Part shown: piece by piece, positions 8,295-17,477 of the stretch | Position numbering within the stretch: position 1 is the first letter of the stretch | How the letters are laid out: every line of letters begins with the position of its first letter | DNA from: G963923945 sp965199175 | GTDB lineage: Bacteria > Pseudomonadota > Alphaproteobacteria > G963923945 | Assembly: GCA_965199175.1 (NCBI GenBank) | Contig: OZ240684.1 | Location: 806,001 to 870,000, forward strand | Direction of reading: 5' to 3' | Length of the DNA stretch: 64,000 nucleotides | The notes under the pieces: generated by a model | Seen by the model: the letters and a program-made list of their open reading frames with translations, nothing else | Told to the model about the DNA's origin: nothing | The model's database searches: none | Position numbers and translations under genes: made by a program

Positions 8295-8822
8295 ATGATC
8301 ATGAGCAGTGATCTCTTGTTTCCCCAATCCATCAGCAGCCTGGCTGCTGAATTTGTCGCCATTTTAGCCAAACGCGGTTGGCAGGTGACAACCGCTGAAT
8401 CCTGCACCGGTGGTCTCATTGCCGCTGCTATCACCGACATTCCCGGTGCTTCAGCTGTATTCCGGCGTGGTATCGTTGCCTACGCCAATCAGGAAAAAAC
8501 AGCGTTGTTAGACGTCAGTGAGGATATTTTGAACCAATATGGTGCAGTCAGTACACAGGTAGCACAAGCCATGGCGGCTGGTGCCTTATTCCATGCCAAA
8601 GCCGATATAGCACTTGCGGTTACCGGTGTTGCCGGACCTGGTGGAGGAAGCCCCGATAAACCGGTCGGGCTGGTCCATCTGGTCGCCCTTGGGAAGGAAG
8701 CAGAGGAGGATCTCTGTCTGCATCATCGAGAAATTTTCACCGGTCACCGTTCAGATATCCGCCAGGCAACTGTGCGACATGCCCTTCAGATGGGCATATC
8801 CCTGGCCGGTCACAGTATATAA
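8295..8822 (+). CDS. pncC: CinA C-terminal-type nicotinamide-nucleotide amidohydrolase
   Basis: 175 aa. A stand-alone CinA C-terminal domain that deamidates NMN to nicotinate mononucleotide in pyridine nucleotide salvage. Conserved blocks are TTAESCTGGLIAAAITDIPG, the GIVAYANQEK region and AVTGVAGPGGGSPDKPVG. Length fits the PncC family. It converges with the coq10-like gene, as usual in this block. The 112-bp gap downstream has repeated atgactcacagtatataa and gacgtcatgaa units. Confidence 0.95.
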   Translation: MIMSSDLLFPQSISSLAAEFVAILAKRGWQVTTAESCTGGLIAAAITDIPGASAVFRRGIVAYANQEKTALLDVSEDILNQYGAVSTQVAQAMAAGALFHAKADIALAVTGVAGPGGGSPDKPVGLVHLVALGKEAEEDLCLHHREIFTGHRSDIRQATVRHALQMGISLAGHSI

Positions 8823-8934
8823 ATGACTCACAGTATATAAATGACAACGTCGACGTCATGAACAACACAAGAAGAGCATCAATGACGTCATGAATGACGT
8901 CATATGAATAACGTCATGTCCCCCAATCACGGTC

Positions 8935-9411
8935 TCAAAGACATGAGGGAGGAGGGTCATAAATTTGGCGGGCCCGATTCTCAAAAGAGATCACCAAACG
9001 CCGCATTGCTTTATCAAATACCGCCCCCACCATTGCCCGAAACAGCGGTGAGCGAAACTCAAAATCAATCGTGAAATCGATCTGACAGTGCTGCTGTCCA
9101 TGTGGTCCGGCCTGAGGGCTGAAAATCCAGGAATTATGGAGATAACGGAACGGACCATCACAGTATTCAACATCAATGCGTCCCTTACCTTCAGAATCCG
9201 GAGGGGTCAAAATGTCTTTTGAGAGGAAAGACTCACGAAACATTTTATAGCCGATAACCAGTTCCGCCAGAATTTCACTCTCACCATGTTCAAGAATACG
9301 GACGGATTGGCACCAGGGCAAAAATTCCGGGTAACGCCCGACATCAGCAACCAGATCAAATAATTGCCGGGGAGAATACGGAAGGCAACGCTTCAGTTCG
9401 TGAGCAGGCAT
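8935..9411 (-). CDS. Coq10/RatA-type START-domain protein
   Basis: 158 aa from the ATG at 9411; the open frame runs upstream to 9462, but MPAHELKRCLPYSPRQLFDLVADV is the normal beginning. This is the SRPBCC polyketide cyclase/COQ10 family that binds ubiquinone or related lipids; RatA in E. coli is a homologue. YPEFLPWC and the C-terminal F-D-F-FRSPLFRAMVGAVFDKAMRRLV segment are characteristic. It follows lipA on the same strand, the standard alphaproteobacterial arrangement, where it is annotated as a ubiquinone-binding protein. Confidence 0.9.
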   Translation of the reverse strand: MPAHELKRCLPYSPRQLFDLVADVGRYPEFLPWCQSVRILEHGESEILAELVIGYKMFRESFLSKDILTPPDSEGKGRIDVEYCDGPFRYLHNSWIFSPQAGPHGQQHCQIDFTIDFEFRSPLFRAMVGAVFDKAMRRLVISFENRARQIYDPPPSCL

Positions 9412-9489
9412 TGATACATGTGTTTCAGTGGTCAAAACAACAGCAAAAGCCAGGTCCTGCACGACGCTCCAATACTGGAGCGAACAGAA

Positions 9490-10518
9490 TCACGCACCCA
9501 AACCTCTGGTCTGAGAGGAATGGCTGCTTTGGCATCTCTGTTGAACCAAATGCGCAAAGTCAGCACCGGCATGAAAGCTGGAACGGGTCATTGGTGAACT
9601 TGAAACCATCAAAAACCCTTTGGCCCGGGCCAGACGGGCATATTCCTCAAAACGCTCCGGAGCAACATATTCGGCAACAGCAATATGGCGGCGGCCTGGC
9701 CTGAGATATTGGCCGATTGTCAGGAAGTCAACCCCGGCAACTCTCAGATCATCCATCACCTGCATCACCTCCGAACGGCTTTCTCCCAAACCAACCATCA
9801 GGCCCGATTTTGTAAATAAGTGCGGGAAAGATTTCTTGATATCAGCCAGTAAACGCATACTTTGAAAATAACGCGCACCAGGACGTACGGTCGGATAAAG
9901 ACGCGGTACCGTTTCCAAATTATGATTGTAAACATCTGGCCGGGCCTCTGCCACTCTTTCAGCAGCACCTGGTTTACCAAGAAAATCAGGGGTCAGAACT
10001 TCGATACTGGTCTCCGGCATACGAGACCGGATCTGTTCAATACAGGCAACAAAATGCCCGGCCCCGCCATCAGCCAGATCATCACGGTCAACCGACGTAA
10101 TCACAATATGTTTAAGGCCAAGGGTCGCACAAGCCTCAGCAACCCGATGAGGTTCATCCGGATCAGGCAAACCGGGTTTCCCGGTCGCAACATTGCAAAA
10201 AGCACAAGCGCGGGTGCAAACCGCACCCAAAATCATCACCGTGGCATGGCCCTGAGACCAGCATTCACCAATATTCGGGCAGGAAGCCTCCTGACAGACT
10301 GTATGAAGACGCAACCCCGCAATCAGATCACGGGTTTTTTGGTAGCCTGGTGATGATGGTGCCCGGACCCGGATCCATGCTGGTTTAGGCAAATCAGACG
10401 AAGGCAGATCAGAAGAAGAGCCATCACGCCGAAAGGACATCATTGTCGATGACTGAGCATAACCGCTCTGATCATTGCGAGGCTTTCGATCACCGTGGCT
10501 GCTGAATGATGGTCTCAT
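9490..10518 (-). CDS. lipA: Lipoyl synthase
   Basis: 342 aa. A radical-SAM enzyme that inserts two sulfurs into protein-bound octanoyl groups. The auxiliary cluster cysteines are in CQEASCPNIGEC and the SAM cluster is CTRACAFC. Other blocks are SVDRDDLADGGA, PDFLG, HNLETVPRLY, KSGLMVGLGE and TIGQYLRPGRRH. The N-terminus is about 30 residues longer than usual and contains an in-frame duplication (SSDLPSSDLP). In related genomes the pdh genes lie directly upstream; here ftsB does. Confidence 0.97.
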   Translation of the reverse strand: MRPSFSSHGDRKPRNDQSGYAQSSTMMSFRRDGSSSDLPSSDLPKPAWIRVRAPSSPGYQKTRDLIAGLRLHTVCQEASCPNIGECWSQGHATVMILGAVCTRACAFCNVATGKPGLPDPDEPHRVAEACATLGLKHIVITSVDRDDLADGGAGHFVACIEQIRSRMPETSIEVLTPDFLGKPGAAERVAEARPDVYNHNLETVPRLYPTVRPGARYFQSMRLLADIKKSFPHLFTKSGLMVGLGESRSEVMQVMDDLRVAGVDFLTIGQYLRPGRRHIAVAEYVAPERFEEYARLARAKGFLMVSSSPMTRSSFHAGADFAHLVQQRCQSSHSSQTRGLGA

Positions 10519-10724
10519 AATGACAGAGTTCTCATCACATAGTGAGAGAACAGGAATCGATATGTGACAACTGACTGATGATCATCCTGTTCATCTCTCT
10601 GTTCATCTCTGAACACGCATTGTTCAAAATAGCACTGATACAACCAATCACGCTGGCAATCAGGCATTGGAATCACTGTTGGATTCTGTTTTCGTCAACC
10701 ATCTTTCGTCAACCATCCGGATTT

Positions 10725-11090
10725 TCAGGAATCATCGGGTTTTGCAAAAGTCACCGGGTTTTGAGAACGATGCTCCGGCGGTGTAATCACGTAATATTCC
10801 TCAGCACGCCCCAAAGAAAGAACGGCGCGTGCCCGTTCTTCCAACAAGTCAAGATCAAGATGATCGGCGCGCAATAAACCAACTTTTTGCTCCCAAAGAG
10901 CCCGCTTAGAAACAAGAGTCACATGATCAGCCTCAGCCCTGGCCAGTAATTCCTGTAACCGCCAATATGCCAATAAGCCCCGGTCGCCAACGACCAGATG
11001 GTATCCAAAATATCCCAGAACCAGCAGACCAAACGTCAAACCCGCCAAACGGCGAAAGCGTTTCTTTATTTCAATCAACAGGCCCATCAA
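10725..11090 (-). CDS. ftsB: FtsB/DivIC-type septum formation initiator
   Basis: 121 aa. A short N-terminal cytoplasmic part, one membrane helix (about 17-33, LAGLTFGLLVLGYFGYHLV) and a coiled coil in the periplasm, with the end bearing the LLEERARAVLSLGRAEEYYVI segment typical of alphaproteobacterial FtsB/DivIC. It links FtsL and FtsQ in the divisome. It lies downstream of eno as in most alphaproteobacteria. The 206-bp gap before lipA has duplicated ctgttcatctct and ttcgtcaaccatc units. Confidence 0.92.
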   Translation of the reverse strand: MMGLLIEIKKRFRRLAGLTFGLLVLGYFGYHLVVGDRGLLAYWRLQELLARAEADHVTLVSKRALWEQKVGLLRADHLDLDLLEERARAVLSLGRAEEYYVITPPEHRSQNPVTFAKPDDS

Positions 11091-11259
11091 AACAGCCGAT
11101 CATGACCCAAGTCATACGTCAAGTCCCCAAGTCAAATAAAAGCGTCAGATTTGAGTATTCATGATAAATCTTAACGCAAGATCAAACCACATCATTTTGC
11201 AACAAGATTCTTTATTCCTGTTTTGATTATCGTTTTACAGATTATCGTTGTGCATATTA

Positions 11260-12591
11260 CTATTTTGCTGTTTGTTTTGCCGCCTGTTTTTGAAAACCCG
11301 GATCAGAAAGAGGCTGAGCCTTAAGGGTCGAAAAACCAGGGTAATGAGCACTCTCATCAAGATGCTCAGCAATCCGCAATAACTGATTATATTTAGCGAC
11401 ACGCTCACCACGCGAGGGAGCCCCGGTTTTGATCTGTCCGCAACCGGTTGCAACAGCAAGATCAGCAATCACGGTATCTTCGGTTTCTCCGGAACGATGG
11501 GACATGACCGTGCCATACCCTGCCCGGGAAGCAATCTGCACAGCTTGCAGAGTCTCGGTCAAGGTGCCGATCTGGTTCACCTTGACCAAAAGAGCATTGG
11601 CCAACCCCGCATCAATCCCTTTACGCAATCGATCCGGGTTGGTGACAAATAAGTCATCTCCGACTAATTGAACCCGTTCCCCCAGTTCCTGAGTGAGAAA
11701 CGCCCAGCCCTCCCAGTCATCTTCAGCAATCCCGTCTTCAATCGAAACGATGGGGAATTGAGAAACCAGATCACAATAATAAGCAGTGAGGCCAGCGGCA
11801 TCACAATCCCGGCCCTCGCCGCTCAGAATATAGCGTCCATCACGATACAGTTCACTGGATGCAGCATCCAGAGCAATCACAATATCCTGACCCGCTTTAT
11901 AACCGGATTTTTCGATTGATTTCATAATTATATCAAGGGCTTGGGTCGAGTTTTTCAAATTTGGGGCAAACCCGCCTTCATCGCCGACAGCCGTGCCATA
12001 CCCGGCCTCTGATAACACCATACCCAGGTGATGAAACAGTTCAGCACCCATACGTATCGCCTCATCCATCCGGGAGGCCCCAACAGGCATGATCATAAAT
12101 TCCTGAAGATCAATCGCATTGGAAGCATGAACCCCACCATTGAGAATATTCATCATCGGGACCGGAAGAATATGAGAATCAACCCCACCCACATAGCGGT
12201 AAAGGGGTAAACCCACAGACTCAGCAGCGGCTTTAGCAACGGCAAGGCTGACACCAAGAATGGCGTTGGCTCCCAGGCGGTTTTTATTGGCCGAGCCGTC
12301 AAGACTCCTCAATGTGGCATCAATATGGGATTGATCATCAACCTCAAAGCCACGCAAGGCAGGGGCAATTTCATGATTGACAGCAGTTACCGCTTTTTGA
12401 ACCCCCTTACCATGATAACGACCCTTATCATGATCCCGCAATTCATGGGCTTCATGAGCACCGGTGGATGCTCCGGAAGGAACGGCAAATCGTCCCAGAA
12501 TGCCGTCATCCAAAACGACATCGACTTCAATGGTAGGATACCCCCGGCTATCGAGAATTTCGCGGGCGTGAATATCGGTAATTGCGGCCAT
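11260..12591 (-). CDS. eno: Enolase
   Basis: 443 aa from ATG 12591 (MAAITDIHAREILDSRG); an in-frame ATG at 12615 would add eight residues. It converts 2-phosphoglycerate to phosphoenolpyruvate. Visible are PSGASTGAHEAHELRD, VPMMNILNGGVHA, GDEGGFAPN, IEDGIAEDDWEGW, the catalytic Lys region LLVKVNQIGTLTET and SHRSGETEDT. The usual SRGNPT motif reads SRGYPT. tpiA is only about 160 bp upstream on the same strand. Confidence 0.98.
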   Translation of the reverse strand: MAAITDIHAREILDSRGYPTIEVDVVLDDGILGRFAVPSGASTGAHEAHELRDHDKGRYHGKGVQKAVTAVNHEIAPALRGFEVDDQSHIDATLRSLDGSANKNRLGANAILGVSLAVAKAAAESVGLPLYRYVGGVDSHILPVPMMNILNGGVHASNAIDLQEFMIMPVGASRMDEAIRMGAELFHHLGMVLSEAGYGTAVGDEGGFAPNLKNSTQALDIIMKSIEKSGYKAGQDIVIALDAASSELYRDGRYILSGEGRDCDAAGLTAYYCDLVSQFPIVSIEDGIAEDDWEGWAFLTQELGERVQLVGDDLFVTNPDRLRKGIDAGLANALLVKVNQIGTLTETLQAVQIASRAGYGTVMSHRSGETEDTVIADLAVATGCGQIKTGAPSRGERVAKYNQLLRIAEHLDESAHYPGFSTLKAQPLSDPGFQKQAAKQTAK

Positions 12592-12753
12592 GACTTTAGT
12601 TCCGTCAACAGACATATCTCAAAAGATCGCCGAACTTAGCCAGAGAGTCGGGCCTTGTCCAGAGAGGCCCGGAAAGACCCGGAGAGCAAATCATACATCT
12701 CAAGTCAGGAATCTCAGGACACATATCTGAGCATAAGAATAATCGCCTGAGAA

Positions 12754-13602
12754 TCACACCGGTTCAGATCGACTATCCGGAGCGGTCGCCATGACGATTG
12801 ACCAAAAGGAATCCAGCTGCAAAGAAGCACCACCGACCAAAAGGCCATCCACCCCGTCAATCGCAAGAATCTCCGATGCATTATCCGGTTTAACCGAACC
12901 ACCATAAAGAACCGGGACAGCCCTGTTTTCTTTCTTTTGATCATGACGGTGGCAATGTTCCTGACCGGTCTTGTCCTGATCAGCTTGATCAGAATGTCCC
13001 GGAATTGATACATCCATCTTACTCAAAACATGGCCAATGGTTGCATGGATATGCCTGATCTCGCCAGCATCAGGAATCTGCCCGCTCCCAATCGCCCAGA
13101 GGGGTTCATAAGCAACCACACAACCGATCGGTATGCTGTCTGAAGAAAGGGAGCAACGTAACTGATCCGTCACAACGTCTTCAGCCTGACCAGCCTGACG
13201 CTCCTCAGCAGTTTCACCAACACAGATAATCGGGGTCAAACCAACCGCCAGGGCAGCAGCGGCTTTGGTCCGCACCAGAGCGTTGCTTTCCCCATGCTCA
13301 GCCCGACGCTCCGAATGGCCCAAAATGACGTAGGATGCCCCGGCATCAACCAGCATAGCAGCAGCGATATCACCGGTATGAGGCCCCTGAGAAGACGAAT
13401 GACAATCCTGCCCCCCCAAGGCGATGGGAGTCTGGTCAAGTATGGGGGAAAGAACATGCAGCAATGTCGCAGGCGGACACAAAACAATATCACAGGAAAG
13501 AGAATCAGAAGCAGCCCGCTCAGCAATTCCCCGGGCCAACAAACTGCCCTCGGCAGCCTGCTTATGCATTTTCCAGTTTGCAACAATAAGAGGACGGGAC
13601 AT
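12754..13602 (-). CDS. tpiA: Triosephosphate isomerase with an inserted loop
   Basis: 282 aa, against about 250 usually. Catalytic residues are present: Lys11 in NWKMH, His96 in ILGHSERR and Glu166 in AYEPLWAIG. The phosphate-binding LYGGSVKPDN and GLLVGGASL follow. The extra length is a polar His/Gln/Asp-rich insertion at about residues 200-228, just before VPVLYGG, a surface turn where it should not break the barrel. The reaction interconverts dihydroxyacetone phosphate and glyceraldehyde 3-phosphate. Confidence 0.97.
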   Translation of the reverse strand: MSRPLIVANWKMHKQAAEGSLLARGIAERAASDSLSCDIVLCPPATLLHVLSPILDQTPIALGGQDCHSSSQGPHTGDIAAAMLVDAGASYVILGHSERRAEHGESNALVRTKAAAALAVGLTPIICVGETAEERQAGQAEDVVTDQLRCSLSSDSIPIGCVVAYEPLWAIGSGQIPDAGEIRHIHATIGHVLSKMDVSIPGHSDQADQDKTGQEHCHRHDQKKENRAVPVLYGGSVKPDNASEILAIDGVDGLLVGGASLQLDSFWSIVMATAPDSRSEPV

Positions 13603-13966
13603 ATTTTTGAAGAAAAAGTCCTTGAGAAAAACCTGAGTTTACGCTGGCATCTTTGTGCTGGCATCTTTGTATCGATGATATTAAAAAATATGTCGCCTCT
13701 GAAACATCTTAAGTACCCGAATAATATAAAGTACCCGAATAACATATTTGCCACCAATACTAAAATATTGATCAAACAATAGTGACCAAAAATATTCACA
13801 TATTGCCGCCACTGTGTCATCTGCCTATGATATCTTTACCATCGGCGGGTTCTTTGGTTTTGGTCTGTTGATTTTGATCTGCCGCCGGGCTTAAGCGATA
13901 CCAAAACGTGAGCAATACCCAAACAGGTAAAAACCGTTGTCATGATTGTTATGGGAGAGTGAGAGC
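13603..13966. other. Divergent intergenic region tpiA / ppiD
   Basis: No gene seen. It holds two tandem duplications: gctggcatctttgt twice near 13640-13668, and AAGTACCCGAATAATAT at 13711-13727 repeated at 13729-13745. Promoters for the two divergent genes should lie here. GGGAGAG at 13953-13959 is the ribosome binding site that supports the 13967 start of the next gene. Confidence 0.6.
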
Positions 13967-15859
13967 ATGTTACGTGCTATGCGCAATAGTACCCGGAACT
14001 GGCTGGCCAAATTCATGGTCGGCATCTTGTTCATTTTGCTGGTCCTGAGTTTTGCATTATGGGGTGTTGAGGATATTTTTCTCGGCTCTGATCAGGAGAA
14101 AATGGTCGCCAAGGTGGGCGATCTGGACATCAGTGCTGAGGAATTCTCCACTCAGTATTATCAGCAGACAGCAGAAATAAAGCGTCTTCTCGGCAATGCT
14201 TTCAGTGCTGAAAGAGGGCGTGAAATGGGGTATGTCAGCCAGGTGGTGATTGGGCTGGTTAATCGCGCTTTGTTTCAGAATGCGGCCGATGACCTTGGCC
14301 TGACGGTCAGCGATTCATTCATAAAACAGCGTATTCTTGATGATGATATTTTCCATGACGATTTCGGCCAGTTTAGCGAGATTATTTTTCGTGATGCCCT
14401 GTATGAGAGCGGCTATACCGAAGAAAGCTATGTCAATGGTACGCGCCAGGATCTAATCCGCGAGCAGTTGCTGGCTGTTTTTCAGCGCATCCCTCCCCCT
14501 CCTGAACTGATGCTTGATCCTCTGGTTAAATTATACCGGGAGCGGCGCAGCGCCAATGTTATCACTATTGATATGGATGCGGTTGAGGGATTCGATCAAC
14601 CCAGCCAGGAAGAACTGGAAGCATATTTTGCCGATCATGCCGGGGATTTTCAGTCTCCCGAATTGCGGGATATTTCTTATATTCATGTCGAAACCGCCGA
14701 TGTTATTGACCAAATTGATGTTGCCGGGGAAACCCTGAGGGAGCTCTATGATGAGCGCATTGATGACTTCACCAAACCCGAAAGGCGCAATTTACAGCAA
14801 ATTCTCGTTCAGGACCGTACGGATGCCGAAAAAGCCAAAACCCTGCTCGACCAGGGAGAAAGTTTCACTTCGGTTGCCAGGCAAATCGCCGGCCTAGAAG
14901 AGCAAGATATCACCCTGGGCTGGAATGAACGCGATGATCTTCTGGACGCATTGGTTGAACCGGTTTTTGCCACCCAGGACACGACGGTTGTCGGGCCTTT
15001 AGAAAGCCCCTTTGGGTGGCATATCCTCCAGGTGACAGCCATTGAGGAAGGATTTGTAACAGCTTTTGAAGATGTTCAGCAAACTCTGCGTGATGGATAT
15101 GCGCGTCAGGAAGCCCTTGAAATTCTCTATCAGATGATCAATCAGAGTGAAGACGCATTGGCTGGCGGGGCAACCCTGGAAGAATTGGCCGCAACTCTTG
15201 ACCGGAGCATTGAAACGCTTGAAGAGATCAGCAGCGATGGCAAAACAGTGACCGGTGTAAAGACAGAAAAATTACCGCCCAACCCTTTCCTTGAACGGGC
15301 TTTCCGGGCAGAACCGGGAGTTGTCAGTGAAACCATTGAAAGCGGAGATGATGGATTCCTGGTTATCCGGGTGGAGCAAATTGATGCACCGCGCCCATTG
15401 TCTTTCGCTGAAGCCGGGAACCGGGTTAAAGAAACATGGATTGCTGACCAAAAGCGTCAAACAGCCCGTAAAACCTCTGATTTTATTGCCAAAGAAATCA
15501 ATCAGGGCAAGGATATCGAGGCCATAGCCCGGGATTATGGATTTGAAGTGGTCGGCAGACCGCCTTTTTTTCGCGATGATCTGGCCAATGCCGAATTGCC
15601 CCCTTCTTTGATTGCTGAATTATTTACTCTCGAACCAGGACAAGCAGTGGTCGGTGAAGACAATCAAGTATTCATCATTGCCCAGTTAGCTGATATTGTT
15701 CCGGTTGCTGAGGGGCCGCAAGAAAGCGAAGACCGCGCCGGGACTGCCGCACGTTTACGCAGCGACCTGGCCTCTGATCTTCTCAGTCAATATTCGGTTA
15801 TTTTGCAGGAACGTTACCCAATCAACATCTATGACAGTGCCATTGATTCGCTGCTGTGA
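13967..15859 (+). CDS. ppiD: PpiD/SurA-like peptidyl-prolyl isomerase, membrane anchored
   Basis: 630 aa from ATG 13967. One N-terminal membrane helix (about residues 16-37, FMVGILFILLVLSFALWGVEDIF) anchors a large periplasmic part. A SurA_N-type chaperone region is followed by a parvulin (PPIC) domain around residues 270-370, with RNLQQILV, AKTLLDQGESF and SPFGWHILQV. A second, degenerate half follows. The family assists folding of outer-membrane and secreted proteins, fitting the Skp and BamA genes in the window. It precedes trpE as in other Rhodospirillales-like genomes. Confidence 0.93.
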   Translation: MLRAMRNSTRNWLAKFMVGILFILLVLSFALWGVEDIFLGSDQEKMVAKVGDLDISAEEFSTQYYQQTAEIKRLLGNAFSAERGREMGYVSQVVIGLVNRALFQNAADDLGLTVSDSFIKQRILDDDIFHDDFGQFSEIIFRDALYESGYTEESYVNGTRQDLIREQLLAVFQRIPPPPELMLDPLVKLYRERRSANVITIDMDAVEGFDQPSQEELEAYFADHAGDFQSPELRDISYIHVETADVIDQIDVAGETLRELYDERIDDFTKPERRNLQQILVQDRTDAEKAKTLLDQGESFTSVARQIAGLEEQDITLGWNERDDLLDALVEPVFATQDTTVVGPLESPFGWHILQVTAIEEGFVTAFEDVQQTLRDGYARQEALEILYQMINQSEDALAGGATLEELAATLDRSIETLEEISSDGKTVTGVKTEKLPPNPFLERAFRAEPGVVSETIESGDDGFLVIRVEQIDAPRPLSFAEAGNRVKETWIADQKRQTARKTSDFIAKEINQGKDIEAIARDYGFEVVGRPPFFRDDLANAELPPSLIAELFTLEPGQAVVGEDNQVFIIAQLADIVPVAEGPQESEDRAGTAARLRSDLASDLLSQYSVILQERYPINIYDSAIDSLL

Positions 15860-15924
15860 TGGCCTGGCTGTATCCATGCCATTTCCTTGCGTATCCTCAC
15901 TTTGAAGAATAGTGCGTTTTTTCT

Positions 15925-17448
15925 ATGTCCTCGCGGCCCCCGTCTTCGCGGTTAGCGTCATTCATGGACGGTTACACCAACCGAAAGCCGCAAATCGTCT
16001 GGAAACGTTTTGCCGCTGATTTAGAAAACCCGGTTGCAGCGATGCTCAAAATCGGGGCCGGTCAACCGTATAGTTTTCTTCTGGAATCGGTTGAAGGCGG
16101 CAGCCATCGGGGACGCTATTCAGCGATTGGCTTATGGCCGGATCTGATCTGGAGAACCCGCAACGGTCAGGCAGAGGTCTCACATTGTCAGCAAGGGAGT
16201 GTTTTTACGCCTTGTCCGGATTCACCTCTTGATTCGCTGCGTATCCTGATTGAGGACTCACGGATTGATCTGCCGGAAGAATTGCCACCGCTGGCAGCCG
16301 GTTTATTCGGTTATGTGGGCTATGATACCATGCGTTGGGTGGAATCAATCGCCGATGAAAATCCAGACCCTCTCGGCCTGCCTGATGCTCTGTTTGTCCG
16401 TCCCAAGGTGATGATGGTTTTTGACAATATCAGCGATGAATTGACCATTACCACCCCGGTGCGTCCCTCCGAAAAACTGGATGCAGAAACAGCCTTCGAC
16501 GCCGCTCAGACCAGGATCTCTGAATGCGTTGATCGATTAAAAACCCGCTTAGGCCCGGCACGTTTGAGTCCGGTCCCTGAGTCCGCATCATCATTACCGG
16601 ATTCATCCTTCCAGCCGGATTCCAATATGACTCCTGATGCGTATCGGGAAATTGTTGAACAAGCGCAGGAATATATCCGGGCCGGGGATATTTTTCAGGT
16701 GGTATTATCACAACGTTTTTCTATCCCCTTTGATCTGCCGACCTTTTCGCTCTATCGATCTTTGCGACACCTCAACCCGTCACCGTTTTTATTCCATTTC
16801 AATTTTGATGATTTTGTTGCTGTTGGTTCCAGCCCGGAAATATTGGTGCGAAGGCGCGACCAGGAAGTCACCATACGACCGATTGCCGGGACCCGGAAAC
16901 GCGGCATCAGCATGGCCGAAGACCACGCCCTGGCCGAGGAATTGATCAATGATCCCAAGGAATTGGCTGAACATTTAATGCTGCTTGATCTTGGTCGTAA
17001 TGATATCGGAAAAGTCTCAGTGACTGGCAGTGTACGGGTCACAGATCAGATGATTATTGAGCGTTATTCCCATGTCATGCATATCGTTTCTAATGTGGTT
17101 GGTATCTGTGAACCAGGAAAAGATGCCCTGGATACTCTGCTTGCCGGCTTCCCGGCCGGAACAGTCAGCGGGGCACCCAAAGTACGGGCCATGCAGATTA
17201 TTGAAGATCTGGAACCAGAAAGACGCGGCTTGTATGCAGGCGGAGTAGGTTATTTTTCCTGCACCGGTGATCTGGATTTCTGTATCGCCCTGCGCACGGC
17301 AGTGGTCAAAGATAACCGGATGTATATACAGGCCGGCGGCGGCGTTGTAGCCGACAGCAACCCGGAAGGAGAATATCAGGAAACCCGTAACAAAGCCCGC
17401 GCCCTCATCCGGGCCGCACAGCATGCCGGGAATTTCCCTGTGCAATGA
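15925..17448 (+). CDS. trpE: Anthranilate synthase component I
   Basis: 507 aa. It makes anthranilate from chorismate with ammonia or TrpG-delivered glutamine. Conserved blocks are SFLLESVEGG at the N-terminus (tryptophan-binding region), GDIFQVVLSQRFS, SPEILVRRRDQEVTIRPIAGTRKRG, LDLGRNDIGKVS, FPAGTVSGAPKVRAM and the C-terminal QAGGGVVADS. No leader peptide with clustered Trp codons is seen in the 65-bp gap upstream. trpG, trpD and trpC lie 3.7 kb downstream on the same strand. Confidence 0.97.
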   Translation: MSSRPPSSRLASFMDGYTNRKPQIVWKRFAADLENPVAAMLKIGAGQPYSFLLESVEGGSHRGRYSAIGLWPDLIWRTRNGQAEVSHCQQGSVFTPCPDSPLDSLRILIEDSRIDLPEELPPLAAGLFGYVGYDTMRWVESIADENPDPLGLPDALFVRPKVMMVFDNISDELTITTPVRPSEKLDAETAFDAAQTRISECVDRLKTRLGPARLSPVPESASSLPDSSFQPDSNMTPDAYREIVEQAQEYIRAGDIFQVVLSQRFSIPFDLPTFSLYRSLRHLNPSPFLFHFNFDDFVAVGSSPEILVRRRDQEVTIRPIAGTRKRGISMAEDHALAEELINDPKELAEHLMLLDLGRNDIGKVSVTGSVRVTDQMIIERYSHVMHIVSNVVGICEPGKDALDTLLAGFPAGTVSGAPKVRAMQIIEDLEPERRGLYAGGVGYFSCTGDLDFCIALRTAVVKDNRMYIQAGGGVVADSNPEGEYQETRNKARALIRAAQHAGNFPVQ

Positions 17449-17477
17449 TTTTCATTCTGGCAATCAGCCAATCCTGG

